A DNA stretch of 64,000 nt from Desulfosporosinus acididurans (GCF_001029285.1 NZ_LDZY01000007.1:220233-284232), one strand, 5' to 3'. Shown: positions 1-9,655, counted from the stretch's first letter. Numbers and translations are program-made. The notes: a model not told the origin generated them from the letters alone.

Positions 1-1608
1 AAGAAAATACGTACCATTGAGAAAGCGCCAGTCTTCAATGAGCCTTTCAAAAAGCTTAGAGTATGTGCTTACGTTCGTGTTTCAACCAATCAAGCCGAGC
101 AGCAAGAAAGCTTTTTTGCTCAAGTCCAGCATTACACTTCTTATATAAATAGCAATCCAGAATGGACCTTTTCAAGCATTTATAGTGACCATGGTATATC
201 CGGTAAGAACGCAGCAAGACGACCAGAGTTTATGAGGATGGTTCAGGATGCTGAGAATAAGAAGTTTGACCTGATTATTACTAAATCAATATCACGCTTC
301 GCTAGGAATACAGCTGATTGTTTGGAAACTGTCCGTAAACTTAAACTTCTTGGGATTGCTGTCCAGTTTGAAAAGGAACAAATCAATACTTTAACAACCG
401 AAAGCGAACTAATGCTTAGCATTCTGAGCTCAGTAGCCGAAGAAGAACTTGCCTCCATTTCCCAAAACATGCATTGGAGTAATCAACGCCGGTTTAAGAA
501 AGGTAAGTTTTCAGTTAACACAAAACGCTTCCTTGGCTATGATAAAGACCGAGAGGGAGATCTAATAATAAACGAGGATCAAGCCGCCATTGTCAGGAGA
601 ATCTTTAAAAATTATCTTTCCGGTCTGGGTGCTTCCCGAATAGCTAAGGGACTTGAAGCTGATGAAATTAATAATATCTCCGGGAGGGTTAAATGGGCCG
701 AATCAAGCATCCGCGATATTTTGAAAAATGAGAAGTATGCCGGAGACGCACGCCTGCAAAAAACCATAACAACGGCCCTATATAATAGGAAGAGAAATTC
801 TGGCGAAGCCCCAATGTACTATGTGAAAGATAGTCACCCAGCTATTATTAGCCGAGAGGATTTTGAGAAAGTCCAGGAATTGATGAAGGCACGGGCCAAA
901 TCAAAAGGCAATATTGAGGGTAATCGAGAGAAATACACAAATCGATATGCTTTAACAGGAACTATTATCTGCAGCAATTGTGGAAATACATTTAAAAGGC
1001 ATATAGATAATTGCGGGACGGTAGCGGAGTCAGTTTGCTGGATTTGCAGCACATATATAATAGGAAGGAAAAATTCTTGTGGGGTAGGGAGGATTAAGGA
1101 AGACACGATTAAAGGATTGTTTGTAAAGATTTTTAACCAGCTTTATAACCAACGAGCCAAGCTGCTAGGAGATTATAAGGCAAAGATGGAACGAGAAAAG
1201 TTAACTGAGTTAGATAATGAGCGCATCGCGAAGTTGGATGAGAAAATTGAGAAACTCATCAAACAAGAACGGGCGCTCTTTTTAATAGAAGAAAAAGGTT
1301 ATGCAGACCACAATCTAGTTAAATCAGAACACGAAGAACTGGTTAAAACCTTAACCCAACTTCAAACAGAACGATCCGATTGGATGGCTGAAATCAACAA
1401 GAGAGATAACAGAGTAGCCAGAACTTTGGAGCTTGAAACCATACTAGAGGTACAGGGAAGGAACATCACAGAATTCAGCGATGACCTATACGGTAAGTTA
1501 GTCGAGAAAATAGTAGTCAAGGAACGAACCAAATTAATATTGCAATTAAAAAATGGCCTTGCTTTCGAGGAAACTTACACCTTGAAGCGAGGACACGATA
1601 TTTTCTAA
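1..1608 (+). CDS. Large serine recombinase A (5' end outside window)
   Basis: A site-specific DNA recombinase of the large serine family. The reading frame is open from base 1, so the gene starts upstream of the window and 535 residues are visible. The resolvase domain comes first, with the catalytic serine in YVRVSTN (visible residue 28) and the conserved [10 protein letters not shown] helix. The recombinase domain follows, then a zinc-ribbon-like stretch (CSNC, later CWIC and a further Cys) and a C-terminal coiled coil rich in Lys, Glu and Leu. It ends in KRGHDIF, 13 bases before recombinase B, so the two were probably co-transcribed and may act as a pair. Decayed relatives of the same pair lie at 36711-39589 and 54129-55110. 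Its target site is unknown. Confidence 0.93.
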   Translation, partial: KKIRTIEKAPVFNEPFKKLRVCAYVRVSTNQAEQQESFFAQVQHYTSYINSNPEWTFSSIYSDHGISGKNAARRPEFMRMVQDAENKKFDLIITKSISRFARNTADCLETVRKLKLLGIAVQFEKEQINTLTTESELMLSILSSVAEEELASISQNMHWSNQRRFKKGKFSVNTKRFLGYDKDREGDLIINEDQAAIVRRIFKNYLSGLGASRIAKGLEADEINNISGRVKWAESSIRDILKNEKYAGDARLQKTITTALYNRKRNSGEAPMYYVKDSHPAIISREDFEKVQELMKARAKSKGNIEGNREKYTNRYALTGTIICSNCGNTFKRHIDNCGTVAESVCWICSTYIIGRKNSCGVGRIKEDTIKGLFVKIFNQLYNQRAKLLGDYKAKMEREKLTELDNERIAKLDEKIEKLIKQERALFLIEEKGYADHNLVKSEHEELVKTLTQLQTERSDWMAEINKRDNRVARTLELETILEVQGRNITEFSDDLYGKLVEKIVVKERTKLILQLKNGLAFEETYTLKRGHDIF

Positions 1609-1621
1609 GGGGGCTTTTATA

Positions 1622-3178
1622 ATGGCAACAGTAACAGTAATTCCGGCAAAACCAATGCAAGAGTTGAAAGGTTTAGAGGCTACAGCCAAACTTAGATTAT
1701 GTGCTTATGCCCGGGTTTCAACTGATAACGAAGAGCAATTATCCAGCTATCAGGCGCAGGTCGAACATTATACTTCTTATATTCAGAACAATCCAGCTTG
1801 GGAATTCGTTGAAATTTTCTCTGACGAAGGAATCAGTGGCACGAATACTAAGAAACGAGAGGGTTTCAATCGCATGATTGACGAATGTATGGCCGGGAAG
1901 ATTGATATGGTGATTACCAAATCCATCAGTCGATTCGCTCGGAATACTCTCGACACTTTGAAATATGTACGACAACTCAAGGAGAAGGGCGTTGCTATTT
2001 TCTTCGAAAAAGAGAGTGTCAATACGCTCGATAGTAAGGGAGAATTTCTGATTACTTTGCTCGGAAGCTTGGCCCAAGAAGAGAGTTCCAATTTGTCTCA
2101 GATAACTAAGATGGGTATAAGTTACAGATTTCAAGAAGGTAAGGTCTTGGTCAACCATAATAAATTCCTCGGGTACACCAAGGATGAACAGGGCCAGTTA
2201 ATTATAGCACCCGAGGAAGCTGAGACAGTTCGCCGGATTTATCGAGAGTTTTTGGATGGCAAAAGCCCCTATAAAATAGCCAGTAATTTTCAAAAAAATG
2301 GAGTAATCACAGGTGCAGGCGGTACAAAGTGGTATGATAGCACGGTGATTGGTATATTGAAAAATGAAAAGTACATGGGCGATGCGCTGCTCCAAAAAAC
2401 CTACACGGTCGATTTCTTGTCAAAGAAGCGTGTGAAAAATACTGGACATGCTGCCCAGTATTATGTCGAGGATAGCCATGAAGCTATTGTTTCTAAGGAA
2501 GAGTTTGCTGCGGTGCAGGCGGAATTTGAGAGGCGGGCAAATATGCGGGGGTATTCTAAGACAGGAAAGAGTTCTTTTACCAGCGAATACCCCTTCTCAG
2601 GTAAACTTTTTTGCCAAAACTGCGGATCAAAATTCAGTCGCCAAACATGGGGGAGTGGTAAAAATAAAAAGTACTTGTGGCGGTGTATTAACCGGGAAAT
2701 CAATGGAGTGGAATCTTGTGGAATGAAATCAATTAGGGAGAAGGATTTAGAGAAAGCCTTCGTACGAGCAATGAACAAAGTCATTAGTGGGAAGGAGGCA
2801 TTTTTGATTGAGGAAACCGGTGATTGTGTGGGTGGGACTGAGGAAATTGATGCCAAGTTGGAAGAACTCCAGCAAAAGTTGATGAGTGTGGTAAGAAATT
2901 TGGGAACCGATAATGAAGAATATGCAAGAGTGGTACACGAGATTGAAATTATGAGGGGTCGTAGGGTTGGCTTGAAGAATGCTGAAGCAGAGGGAGGATG
3001 GCGGAAGAGTAAGGTGGAGAAATTCAAGGATTATCTAGATGCTAGGAATGGCGAGCCACTGGATAAGTTTGATGGAGATTTGTTTAGAAGGTTGATTGAG
3101 AAGGTTAAGGTTTTGTCGATAGTCGAGGTGGTGTTTATGTTTAAAGTGGGTGTGGAGGTTAGAGAGGTATTGGAATAA
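1622..3178 (+). CDS. Large serine recombinase B
   Basis: Complete 518-residue large serine recombinase. The catalytic serine is in ARVSTD (residue 33). [15 protein letters not shown] helix, a recombinase domain (about residues 165-270), a zinc-ribbon motif CQNCGSKF near residue 332 and a C-terminal coiled coil follow. Length is normal for the family. The start ATG at 1622 has a GGGGG-type ribosome binding site directly after the stop of recombinase A. A and B are clearly different proteins that share family architecture, as in tandem recombinase modules that excise or insert elements. This is the only apparently intact copy of B in the window. Confidence 0.94.
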   Translation: MATVTVIPAKPMQELKGLEATAKLRLCAYARVSTDNEEQLSSYQAQVEHYTSYIQNNPAWEFVEIFSDEGISGTNTKKREGFNRMIDECMAGKIDMVITKSISRFARNTLDTLKYVRQLKEKGVAIFFEKESVNTLDSKGEFLITLLGSLAQEESSNLSQITKMGISYRFQEGKVLVNHNKFLGYTKDEQGQLIIAPEEAETVRRIYREFLDGKSPYKIASNFQKNGVITGAGGTKWYDSTVIGILKNEKYMGDALLQKTYTVDFLSKKRVKNTGHAAQYYVEDSHEAIVSKEEFAAVQAEFERRANMRGYSKTGKSSFTSEYPFSGKLFCQNCGSKFSRQTWGSGKNKKYLWRCINREINGVESCGMKSIREKDLEKAFVRAMNKVISGKEAFLIEETGDCVGGTEEIDAKLEELQQKLMSVVRNLGTDNEEYARVVHEIEIMRGRRVGLKNAEAEGGWRKSKVEKFKDYLDARNGEPLDKFDGDLFRRLIEKVKVLSIVEVVFMFKVGVEVREVLE

Positions 3179-3283
3179 TAAATAGCTTTTAAAATTAAAG
3201 TGACAGAAGGAATTTGACAGAGGATATTATCACTTTTAGTAGAATTATATGTAAGTAATTGTTAGATAGAGGAGAGAACAATC

Positions 3284-4978
3284 GTGGTGAATGCAATTGA
3301 AGCAAAGGAAATTGTTCTAAAGGATCTTTTTGATTCAAAATTTTTGTTTAATATACCGGGATATCAGCGACCATTTTCTTGGGAAGAAGACAATTTTAAT
3401 CAATTATTTGATGATTTATATGAAGCCCTGGAAAATGAAGAAGAGGCGTATTTTCTTGGGAGCATTATTATGCAGACGAAATCACTAGAATCAGACGATA
3501 GTGGTTTTTATGACGTTGTTGATGGACAACAAAGACTGACTACGTTAACAATTTTAATGGCAACGATGAGGGACCTATCAAGTTCTCAATCTGCTAAGCG
3601 TGTTCTTCATAGTAAAATTTATCAGGAGCCTAATGAATATGAAAACAAGTCGGAAAACGTTCGCTTAAAAGTACGTGATAAAGATAAACAGTTTTTTAAA
3701 GAGCATGTTTTAGAGATGGGTGGAACAAAGCGTTCAATAGAAGGAATTAAACTTACAGACTCTCAAAAAAAGGTTGTTAATGCAATTGAAGTATTTTCTA
3801 AAAAATTCCAGATTGATAAAGAGAATATTGACCAAGAATTATTAGATGAATTTATTAAGTTTTTACTCAATAAAACAGTTTTAGTTTATGTAAAGACTAG
3901 TGATTTGACGTCGGCATTTAGACTATTTTCTGTTCTAAATGCTAGAGGCTTGGAGTTAACAACGTCTGATTTACTTAAGAGTGAAAATCTTTCAGTTATC
4001 GTTGAACGGGAACGAGAATATTATCAGAGAGTCTGGGAGACTATCGAGGACGAACTTGGCCGTGATGAATTAGATAAATTGATTGGATTTATTAGAACGA
4101 TTTTTATTAAAGAAAAGGCACGAAAATCAATATATGAAGAGTATATTGAAATGATATACAATAAAAATAGGAGTATTAAAGGAAAAGGATTTATCGAACA
4201 TCTAAATCGTGTGGCTAATGTATACAAGGATAAAGTATTAAACGCGGAGATATGTCACCAGCAAGATAGTGTTATGTTTTTTAACCTTATGACTTTGATG
4301 CGTGATCATTTGAAAATTTCCGAATGGATTCCACCTTTCATTGCATTTGCATTAAAATTTCCTCAAGAAAACTATTTTCTTCCATTCTTAAAGCAACTTG
4401 AGAAAAAAGTTGTAACTAATTGGGTTAGAGGTCTAACACCAACTGAACGTATAGTTGAAATGAATAAAGCACTACAGATAATAGAACAAAATACAAATGC
4501 TGTTGAAATAATAAATCATCCAAATTTTAATGTAAAAAATATAAAAAAGGAATTGGAAGTTACATTTACAGATAATTACTTCTATCAAAGGAATTTTTGT
4601 AAATACATATTGCTTAGACTTGATATTTTTTTATCAGAAAACTCGAATATTAAGAAGTCATATGCAGGTACTATTAGTATTGAACATGTGCTTCCACAAA
4701 ACCCCACTCAAGGAGGCGAGTGGGAGCACAAGTTTAATAGTGATCAACGTGAGGTATACACTAACAGAATTGGCAATTTAGTCTTACTAAGTAGAAAGAA
4801 AAACTCTTCTGCAAATAATAGACCTTTTAATGAAAAGAAGATATCGTATTATCAAAAAGGGATAACAGATTTTGATTTGACAAAAGAAATCCTAAGCTAT
4901 AATGATTGGACCCCTTTGACTATTGATAAAAGACAAAATGAATGTATCCAACGCTTAAAATCGATTTGGGTTGACTAA
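3284..4978 (+). CDS. DUF262 and HNH (DUF1524) protein, GmrSD-type nuclease
   Basis: A 564-residue protein with the layout of GmrSD-type modification-dependent restriction enzymes. The N-terminal DUF262 (ParB-like) domain shows PGYQRPFSW at about residues 25-33 and DGQQRLTTL at 80-88, the signature tied to nucleotide hydrolysis. The C-terminal DUF1524 domain shows IEHVLPQNP (His468) and NRIGNLVLL (Asn494-Asn498), an HNH-type nuclease motif. The GTG at 3284 follows GAGGAGAG at good distance. In characterised relatives the two halves restrict DNA carrying modified bases; that role here is inferred. It is followed by a small ORF and a HEPN-like gene on the same strand, suggesting a defence cassette next to recombinases. 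Confidence 0.9.
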   Translation: MVNAIEAKEIVLKDLFDSKFLFNIPGYQRPFSWEEDNFNQLFDDLYEALENEEEAYFLGSIIMQTKSLESDDSGFYDVVDGQQRLTTLTILMATMRDLSSSQSAKRVLHSKIYQEPNEYENKSENVRLKVRDKDKQFFKEHVLEMGGTKRSIEGIKLTDSQKKVVNAIEVFSKKFQIDKENIDQELLDEFIKFLLNKTVLVYVKTSDLTSAFRLFSVLNARGLELTTSDLLKSENLSVIVEREREYYQRVWETIEDELGRDELDKLIGFIRTIFIKEKARKSIYEEYIEMIYNKNRSIKGKGFIEHLNRVANVYKDKVLNAEICHQQDSVMFFNLMTLMRDHLKISEWIPPFIAFALKFPQENYFLPFLKQLEKKVVTNWVRGLTPTERIVEMNKALQIIEQNTNAVEIINHPNFNVKNIKKELEVTFTDNYFYQRNFCKYILLRLDIFLSENSNIKKSYAGTISIEHVLPQNPTQGGEWEHKFNSDQREVYTNRIGNLVLLSRKKNSSANNRPFNEKKISYYQKGITDFDLTKEILSYNDWTPLTIDKRQNECIQRLKSIWVD

Positions 4979-5022
4979 GGTTTAATACCAATACTTAAAG
5001 TTAAGGGCTTGGGGTGATAACA

Positions 5023-5193
5023 ATGTTATCTATTGAAGAGTACATTGCACGGCGAAAGAAAGAGGATCACCTAAATGAATTCGATTTGAGTTCACGCAAC
5101 GAATTGATAGGAGCTGAAAACTTAAGGTGGCTTAGCGAACATTTCAGGAGGGTATTAGTGTGTCGCTTTTGCAAGTTAAATATATATATTTAA
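5023..5193 (+). CDS. Small ORF, 56 aa, possibly a truncated gene
   Basis: An ATG ORF with a GGGGTG ribosome binding site, beginning MLSIEEYIARRKKED. It is 44 bases after the GmrSD-type gene and overlaps the start of the next gene by 34 bases in another frame. The charged N-terminus looks like the beginning of a longer protein that has lost its body, since the ORF ends soon after an unrelated-looking stretch. It could instead be a genuine small partner. I do not recognise a function. Confidence 0.5.
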   Translation: MLSIEEYIARRKKEDHLNEFDLSSRNELIGAENLRWLSEHFRRVLVCRFCKLNIYI

Positions 5194-6416
5194 GGAAAAA
5201 TATCAGTACGAGTAGTGAAGATATCGATAAAGTTGTTTACCAGGCTCCATTTGAAGGAATGTTTAAGGTGTTATTTTCTAACGTTACAGATTGTTCCTTC
5301 AGCATTGATATGGGTAAAAAACTTTATTTCGTAAAATACAAATACTCGTGTAACAGAAATGGTGACACAGCCTATTTATCTATAGAGATAGAGGGGACTC
5401 CATTTCAATGTGCAAGAGTGTTAAATGAGGTGAACAATTTACTGACGAAGGGATCACATAGAAAGGATTACAATATTATACTTTCGTTTGACGGCATATC
5501 TTTATACTTTTGCAACAAAATTTATCCTAAGTTTAATTTGTTTGAGCGAAAAATTAGAGAGTTAATCTTTAGCATTCTAGTCAAAACTTTTGGCGCAAAA
5601 TGGTATGATTCAACTATTTCAAATGAATTGAAGGAAGAAATGGCAACAAAAGGGCTGAAAAAGCAAAGCGATTTGATTGAAAGAGCACTATATGAAATGA
5701 CGATTTTCCAGCTCGAGACCTATCTTTTTGCCCCATATAGGGAAGTTGACAGTAATACTGTTATAGACAACGATTTGAGTCAAGCAGAGATTAACAAAAA
5801 AACCAAGGAAGAGATTATTAAAATTTTGGATAAATGTCGTCCTAGGTGCTTGTGGGAAAGATTCTTTGAAGGTAGTATTCAAATATCCAATTTACAAACA
5901 AACTTAGAAGCGATTAGATTCTACCGAAATTGCGTAGCACATAGTAAATACTTTTATAAAGGAGACTATGATAATTGCAATCGGTTAATAAATAGGCTGT
6001 TAAGACAAATAGACAGAGCTATTCATGACATTGAAGTAAGGAGATTTAACAAAATTGATATAGATGAAAGTTTAAGTGTGTTCTCGGGGGCAACGGCGTT
6101 ATTTTATAAAGAGATTCTTGAAAATATGACACCTGCTATAAAGGAAATTACCAAGAATATTTCTAAGATACAACTAAATCTACATAAAATCACATTTGAT
6201 ACTCCGAAGATAGATCCTAAAATTATATTTCGACTTAGTCAGCTTTCGACTTCAATCAAAATAGATCCCGAGGTACATGCTAAATTAATTTCTACGATCA
6301 GTTTACCTAATGTAAAGCTCAATATAGATACTCAGAGCGTATTAGAAGCCAGTGATGCATTAAATAAAATGATAATAAATAAAATTGATGATAACTTTAT
6401 TCAAGAACAAGAGTAG
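5160..6416 (+). CDS. HEPN-motif protein (putative RNase of a defence cassette)
   Basis: A 418-residue protein of no named family that I recognise. The GTG at 5160 is preceded by CAGGAGGG. Residues 256-261 read RNCVAH, matching the R-x4-H motif of HEPN domains, and lie in a helical region followed by a basic, Arg-rich helix (RLINRLLRQIDRAI). The C-terminal 120 residues are Ile/Lys rich and possibly elongated. HEPN proteins with this motif are usually metal-independent RNases in abortive-infection and toxin-antitoxin systems. Placement directly after a GmrSD-type nuclease suggests a joint anti-phage role. This is inference from one motif and the neighbourhood; a non-enzymatic HEPN is possible. 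Confidence 0.6.
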   Translation: MSLLQVKYIYLRKNISTSSEDIDKVVYQAPFEGMFKVLFSNVTDCSFSIDMGKKLYFVKYKYSCNRNGDTAYLSIEIEGTPFQCARVLNEVNNLLTKGSHRKDYNIILSFDGISLYFCNKIYPKFNLFERKIRELIFSILVKTFGAKWYDSTISNELKEEMATKGLKKQSDLIERALYEMTIFQLETYLFAPYREVDSNTVIDNDLSQAEINKKTKEEIIKILDKCRPRCLWERFFEGSIQISNLQTNLEAIRFYRNCVAHSKYFYKGDYDNCNRLINRLLRQIDRAIHDIEVRRFNKIDIDESLSVFSGATALFYKEILENMTPAIKEITKNISKIQLNLHKITFDTPKIDPKIIFRLSQLSTSIKIDPEVHAKLISTISLPNVKLNIDTQSVLEASDALNKMIINKIDDNFIQEQE

Positions 6417-6873
6417 AGCATCATGCCGGGAAACCTTTTTGTGGTCATTCAATAAATTGCTTAAGTGTGACAGCTATGAACTTTATATTTCAGGCTGATC
6501 ATTGGTAGGTTGGAGAGATATTTCAACCGAAAACATTGTTGTAGAAAGTAATCTAAACTTTACGGTAAAATCCAATGTAGAATATTTTGGTTCAAATATA
6601 AGTAGTTGCAACAATGTGTTTTCTACCGAGCCGATTTGGCAACTCCGGGCACGTTGAGACCGTGGTAAGTTTGAAAACACCTACATTTTGAAAGCCGCCT
6701 GTGGCAAGGGTTTCGAGGTTGGGATATTTTTGAAATAGGCTAAAAATGTCAAGAATGTGTCAAGACTGCGTCCAAGGGAACATATTTAATGTAATATGCT
6801 GTTTTTGAGCATAAAAGATTCACAATTTTGTCCCATGAACCCTATTTTCTTGGCCTCTGCCTTAGCTGGCGGG
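6417..6873. other. Gene-free stretch with one palindromic repeat
   Basis: No convincing gene. It holds one copy of a 65-69-bp imperfect palindrome (6616-6680) and, near 6734-6760, an A/T-rich motif that recurs at 20220-20245 next to a recombinase fragment. The right part runs into the IS remnant starting near 6874. Confidence 0.5.
6616..6680. repeat. Imperfect palindromic repeat, copy 1
   Basis: Begins GTGTTTTCTACCGAG and ends GAAAACAC, with an inner GGGCACGTTGAGAC. The same plan recurs at 16388-16456 and 16503-16571, with a partial relative at 20648-20684. The ends are inverted repeats of about 8-10 bases, so the element could form a hairpin or be bound by a dimeric protein. Function unknown. 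Confidence 0.6.
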
Positions 6874-7265
6874 GGTCTTTTTTCAATTTTCAATAATTTA
6901 AAAGAATGTGGTTTAGAACATTGTTTTGTACACGGCGGAAAGGCAGTAGAAGCCGTACTTCATTTAATATTTATTGCATCAAATATCATGCAGCTGTTCT
7001 TAGTAAGGCGACTGAGAAACTATTTCACAACTCAACGAGAAATGGTAAGGCTTTTATTGAAAGGGCTATATCTTCTGAAGTATAGAACTGAATTAGTTTT
7101 TAGCAGCTCATAGAAAATGCGCAATTGAATAGGAATCTGAAATTGTGGGGTAAGGGGAGACGTATCCTCAGTAGAGTTAAATTAAGTAAATAGTGTAGAT
7201 ATAATACATACAAAGCGAATTCTTCAATTATGATCGGTTGGAATCATAAAAAAGCTAAATTGCTG
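6874..7265 (+). pseudogene. IS remnant: transposase C-terminus and right end
   Basis: The encoded segment GLEHCFVHGGKAVEAV matches the C-terminal part of the transposase at 49065-50237. Downstream non-coding sequence matches the right end of that IS and finishes with GCTAAATTGCTG at 7254-7265, the inverted partner of the left end CAGCAGTTTAGC. The left three quarters of the element is gone and the frame is disturbed. It cannot encode a working transposase. Confidence 0.85.
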
Positions 7266-7283
7266 GCTAGGTCTTAAATATTG

Positions 7284-7329
7284 AAAAATACAGACTAAAG
7301 CTCGCACAGCGAATTTAGCCTGTATTTTT
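7284..7329. terminator. Rho-independent terminator, bidirectional type
   Basis: AAAAATACAG (7284-7293) pairs with CTGTATTTTT (7320-7329), with further pairing inside. It lies just beyond the 3' end of the histidine kinase gene on the minus strand. Confidence 0.7.
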
Positions 7330-7404
7330 GATTGATAGTTTTTTTGGCCTTTTGATAAGAGCTTTGAAATCTCAGACCAGTGATCCAACAGGAGCTTTTC
7401 CTGG

Positions 7405-8745
7405 CTAAGACGCAGGAATTTCTCCGGGTTCCTCCCCGTCTTCGCTGTCGCACATAACGGCGCAAAAGGTAAAGCAGTTGTCACCAAACTCTGTGCTCAT
7501 GCTGCCGCGGTGGCGTTCCACGACGCTGAGGACATTTTGCAGGCCTATGCCTCCAACAGCCCCCTTGCTGGACACCAGACTGAGATGCCCGCTCCCTGCG
7601 GTGTCGCAGGCGTTTTTTATGCGCAGAATTAATCTGTCCCCGTCCCGTCTGCCCCGGATATCAATATACCGCTTAGGGTATAGGGGACTGTGCGGCGATA
7701 TCCGCTGGCAAGCCTCAATGGCATTTTCGATGCAGTTGCCCAGAACCGTGCACAGATCGTACCGGTTGATGCCGATATTCTCCGGCAGCTCCATATCCAC
7801 TGACACGGATATGTTTCGTTGCTCTGCCCGCTCGATGTATCCGGACAATATAGCGTTGGCGGCAGAATTTTGGCAGAAGCACCGGGAAACGGTGGCATCG
7901 CACTTTTCAATCAGTTCGTATGCATACCGCAGCAGTTCGGCGAACTCTCCGTTTTTGCCCAGGGAGGCGATGGTCACAAGGTGGTGACGGGTATCGTGCA
8001 TCATGCTGCGCTGTTGGATGGTGTTGCTTTCCAGCTGGGCATAATACCGCTTCTGCAGCAGAACCATCTGCTCGGTGGAGGCCAGCCGGCTCTCGATCAA
8101 GGTGCGGTTATATATCGCCTCGATTTGCCTGAACAATAGGTAATAGGTAAAAATGATCATGGCTTCAAAGAGCAGCATATAGATTACTTTATCGACGGCA
8201 GCGCCTGCTTCGATTGGGCTAAAAAGCACGGAGAAAACGACAAATGCCAGCACCGGATAGAGGGCAAAGATATGGTTGTTGCGGGCCAGCATTGCCAGGT
8301 ACTTGCGTACAAAGTCCCGGGCGGAGAAAATGTACAGTTGCAATAGAATCAGACAGGAAATAAAATAGAGAATATACCGCGCGACCAGCCCCTCGTTATA
8401 TCCCAGCGACAGCAGCCCCGCAATGTCTCCGCAGAGCGTGGAGACGAAGGTGGCTATCTGCCAGGTGGCAAAGTACACGAACAGTTTTTTCGCCACAGAG
8501 CCGGAATATAGATAAAGGAAACAAAGAACTTGGAGGGTAATCAAAAGATAGTAGTACAGGGTGTTCTCTACGCCCAGATACATAAGCAGTCTCCAACCAC
8601 TGCATACCGTCACTGTGGACATCAGCCAGCATGTAATTTGGATGAGGAGAGGACGGCGTGTTTCCAAGGTCTGATAAAAACAAATCAATTGTGCTGTCAA
8701 GGTGATAATGGGTATAACGGGATAGTAAAGCCACTGCCACTGCAA
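7405..8745 (-). CDS. AgrC-like sensor histidine kinase (GHKL ATPase)
   Basis: A 446-residue membrane sensor kinase. The first 200 or so residues form about six hydrophobic helices, as in AgrC/ComD-type peptide sensors. The dimerisation helix holds MHDTRHHL, with His250 the likely phospho-acceptor. The C-terminal GHKL ATPase domain shows the N box NCIENAIEAC and the G box GGIGLQNV. The TTG start at 8745 follows GCAGGTGG. It is transcribed away from the LytTR regulator at 8860, its evident partner. No AgrB or AgrD-like gene is seen nearby, so the signal is unknown. GC content is higher than in flanking regions. Confidence 0.9.
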   Translation of the reverse strand: MQWQWLYYPVIPIITLTAQLICFYQTLETRRPLLIQITCWLMSTVTVCSGWRLLMYLGVENTLYYYLLITLQVLCFLYLYSGSVAKKLFVYFATWQIATFVSTLCGDIAGLLSLGYNEGLVARYILYFISCLILLQLYIFSARDFVRKYLAMLARNNHIFALYPVLAFVVFSVLFSPIEAGAAVDKVIYMLLFEAMIIFTYYLLFRQIEAIYNRTLIESRLASTEQMVLLQKRYYAQLESNTIQQRSMMHDTRHHLVTIASLGKNGEFAELLRYAYELIEKCDATVSRCFCQNSAANAILSGYIERAEQRNISVSVDMELPENIGINRYDLCTVLGNCIENAIEACQRISPHSPLYPKRYIDIRGRRDGDRLILRIKNACDTAGSGHLSLVSSKGAVGGIGLQNVLSVVERHRGSMSTEFGDNCFTFCAVMCDSEDGEEPGEIPAS

Positions 8746-8859
8746 ATTCTGCCACCTGCTTTTTTGTTTGTGGAATTTATATTATGATAATCATATATCC
8801 TAAGCGCAGGCAGAGCAAGCCGTAGATAACACAATTCATTGTCAAAGGGGAGAACGGAT

Positions 8860-9567
8860 ATGTTTACCGTTGCTGTGTGCGACGACGAGTACGACCAGCG
8901 CAGGCGCATCATCGAGATATTGTCCACGGTGGCGGCATCCCCTTTGCAAATCAGCGAATACGCCAGCGGCGAGGAGCTGTTGGACGCCATACGCTGCGGG
9001 CACGGCGCCAATATTTACTTCCTGGATGTATTTATGGGAGTGGCCGACGGTGTGGAGGTTGCCAGGGAAATAAGGGAGTTAGACAGGAACTGCGTCATCG
9101 TCTTTGCTACCAACTCCCGGGATCATGCTGTGGATGGGTATGGCGTACATGCTTTGCAATATCTGCTCAAGCCTTTGGACGAGAAAAACGTGGCCGGAGC
9201 GCTGGCGCTGGCGCTGGAACACCTGTCCTCTCAAAAAGACAGGTTCATCTCCCTGGTCAACAAACAGGGTGTGTACCGCATAAGCTATGACGATATTCTG
9301 TATGTGGAGAGCACAGCCCGGGTAGCCGCCATTCATACCCGGCAGGAGGAAGCATTTTGCTTTTATATCCGGCTGGATGAGTTGGAGCAGCGGCTGGATG
9401 ATAAACGGTTCTACCGCTGTCATAAAAGTTTTATAGTTAATTTGGATCATGTCTATGCGGTGTCTAAGGGCGTCATGATGATGGCGGGCGGGAGCAATAT
9501 CCCGGTCAGCGTCAAGATCAGCGAGGCAAGGAGCTGTTTTGCCTCCCACCTGGCGAATCGGATTTAA
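8860..9567 (+). CDS. LytTR-family response regulator (AgrA-like)
   Basis: A 235-residue response regulator. The receiver domain has VCDDE near the N-terminus, the phospho-acceptor Asp56 in YFLDVFMG and Lys in LLKPLD. Residues from about 130 form a LytTR DNA-binding domain (YVESTARVAAIHT, RFYRCHKSFIVNL). I chose the ATG at 8860 because AAAGGGGAG lies 9-15 bases upstream; a TTG 21 bases earlier overlaps that site. It is divergent from the AgrC-like kinase with 114 bases between them and lies next to two surface-protein genes, which are plausible targets. Confidence 0.92.
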   Translation: MFTVAVCDDEYDQRRRIIEILSTVAASPLQISEYASGEELLDAIRCGHGANIYFLDVFMGVADGVEVAREIRELDRNCVIVFATNSRDHAVDGYGVHALQYLLKPLDEKNVAGALALALEHLSSQKDRFISLVNKQGVYRISYDDILYVESTARVAAIHTRQEEAFCFYIRLDELEQRLDDKRFYRCHKSFIVNLDHVYAVSKGVMMMAGGSNIPVSVKISEARSCFASHLANRI

Positions 9568-9607
9568 TGCCGCCTCTTTGTAAGCAAGCACGATAGAGAT
9601 AAGCAGT

Positions 9608-9655
9608 CCCACAAAAAGCCCGGGTAGAAAATACCCGGGCTTTTTGTGGGCTTTT
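9608..9655 (+). terminator. Strong rho-independent terminator
   Basis: A perfect 19-bp stem (9608-9626 with 9632-9650) with a 5-base loop and following T run. It ends the LytTR regulator transcript and separates it from the surface-protein genes. Confidence 0.9.

Noticed and set aside
7478..8139. Plus-strand ORFs across the AgrC-like gene
   Set aside because: They are shadows of the high-GC kinase gene in other frames, with no ribosome binding sites or family likeness.
8746..8859. AgrD-like signal peptide gene between kinase and regulator
   Set aside because: The 114-base gap has no ORF with a ribosome binding site and no peptide-like sequence.
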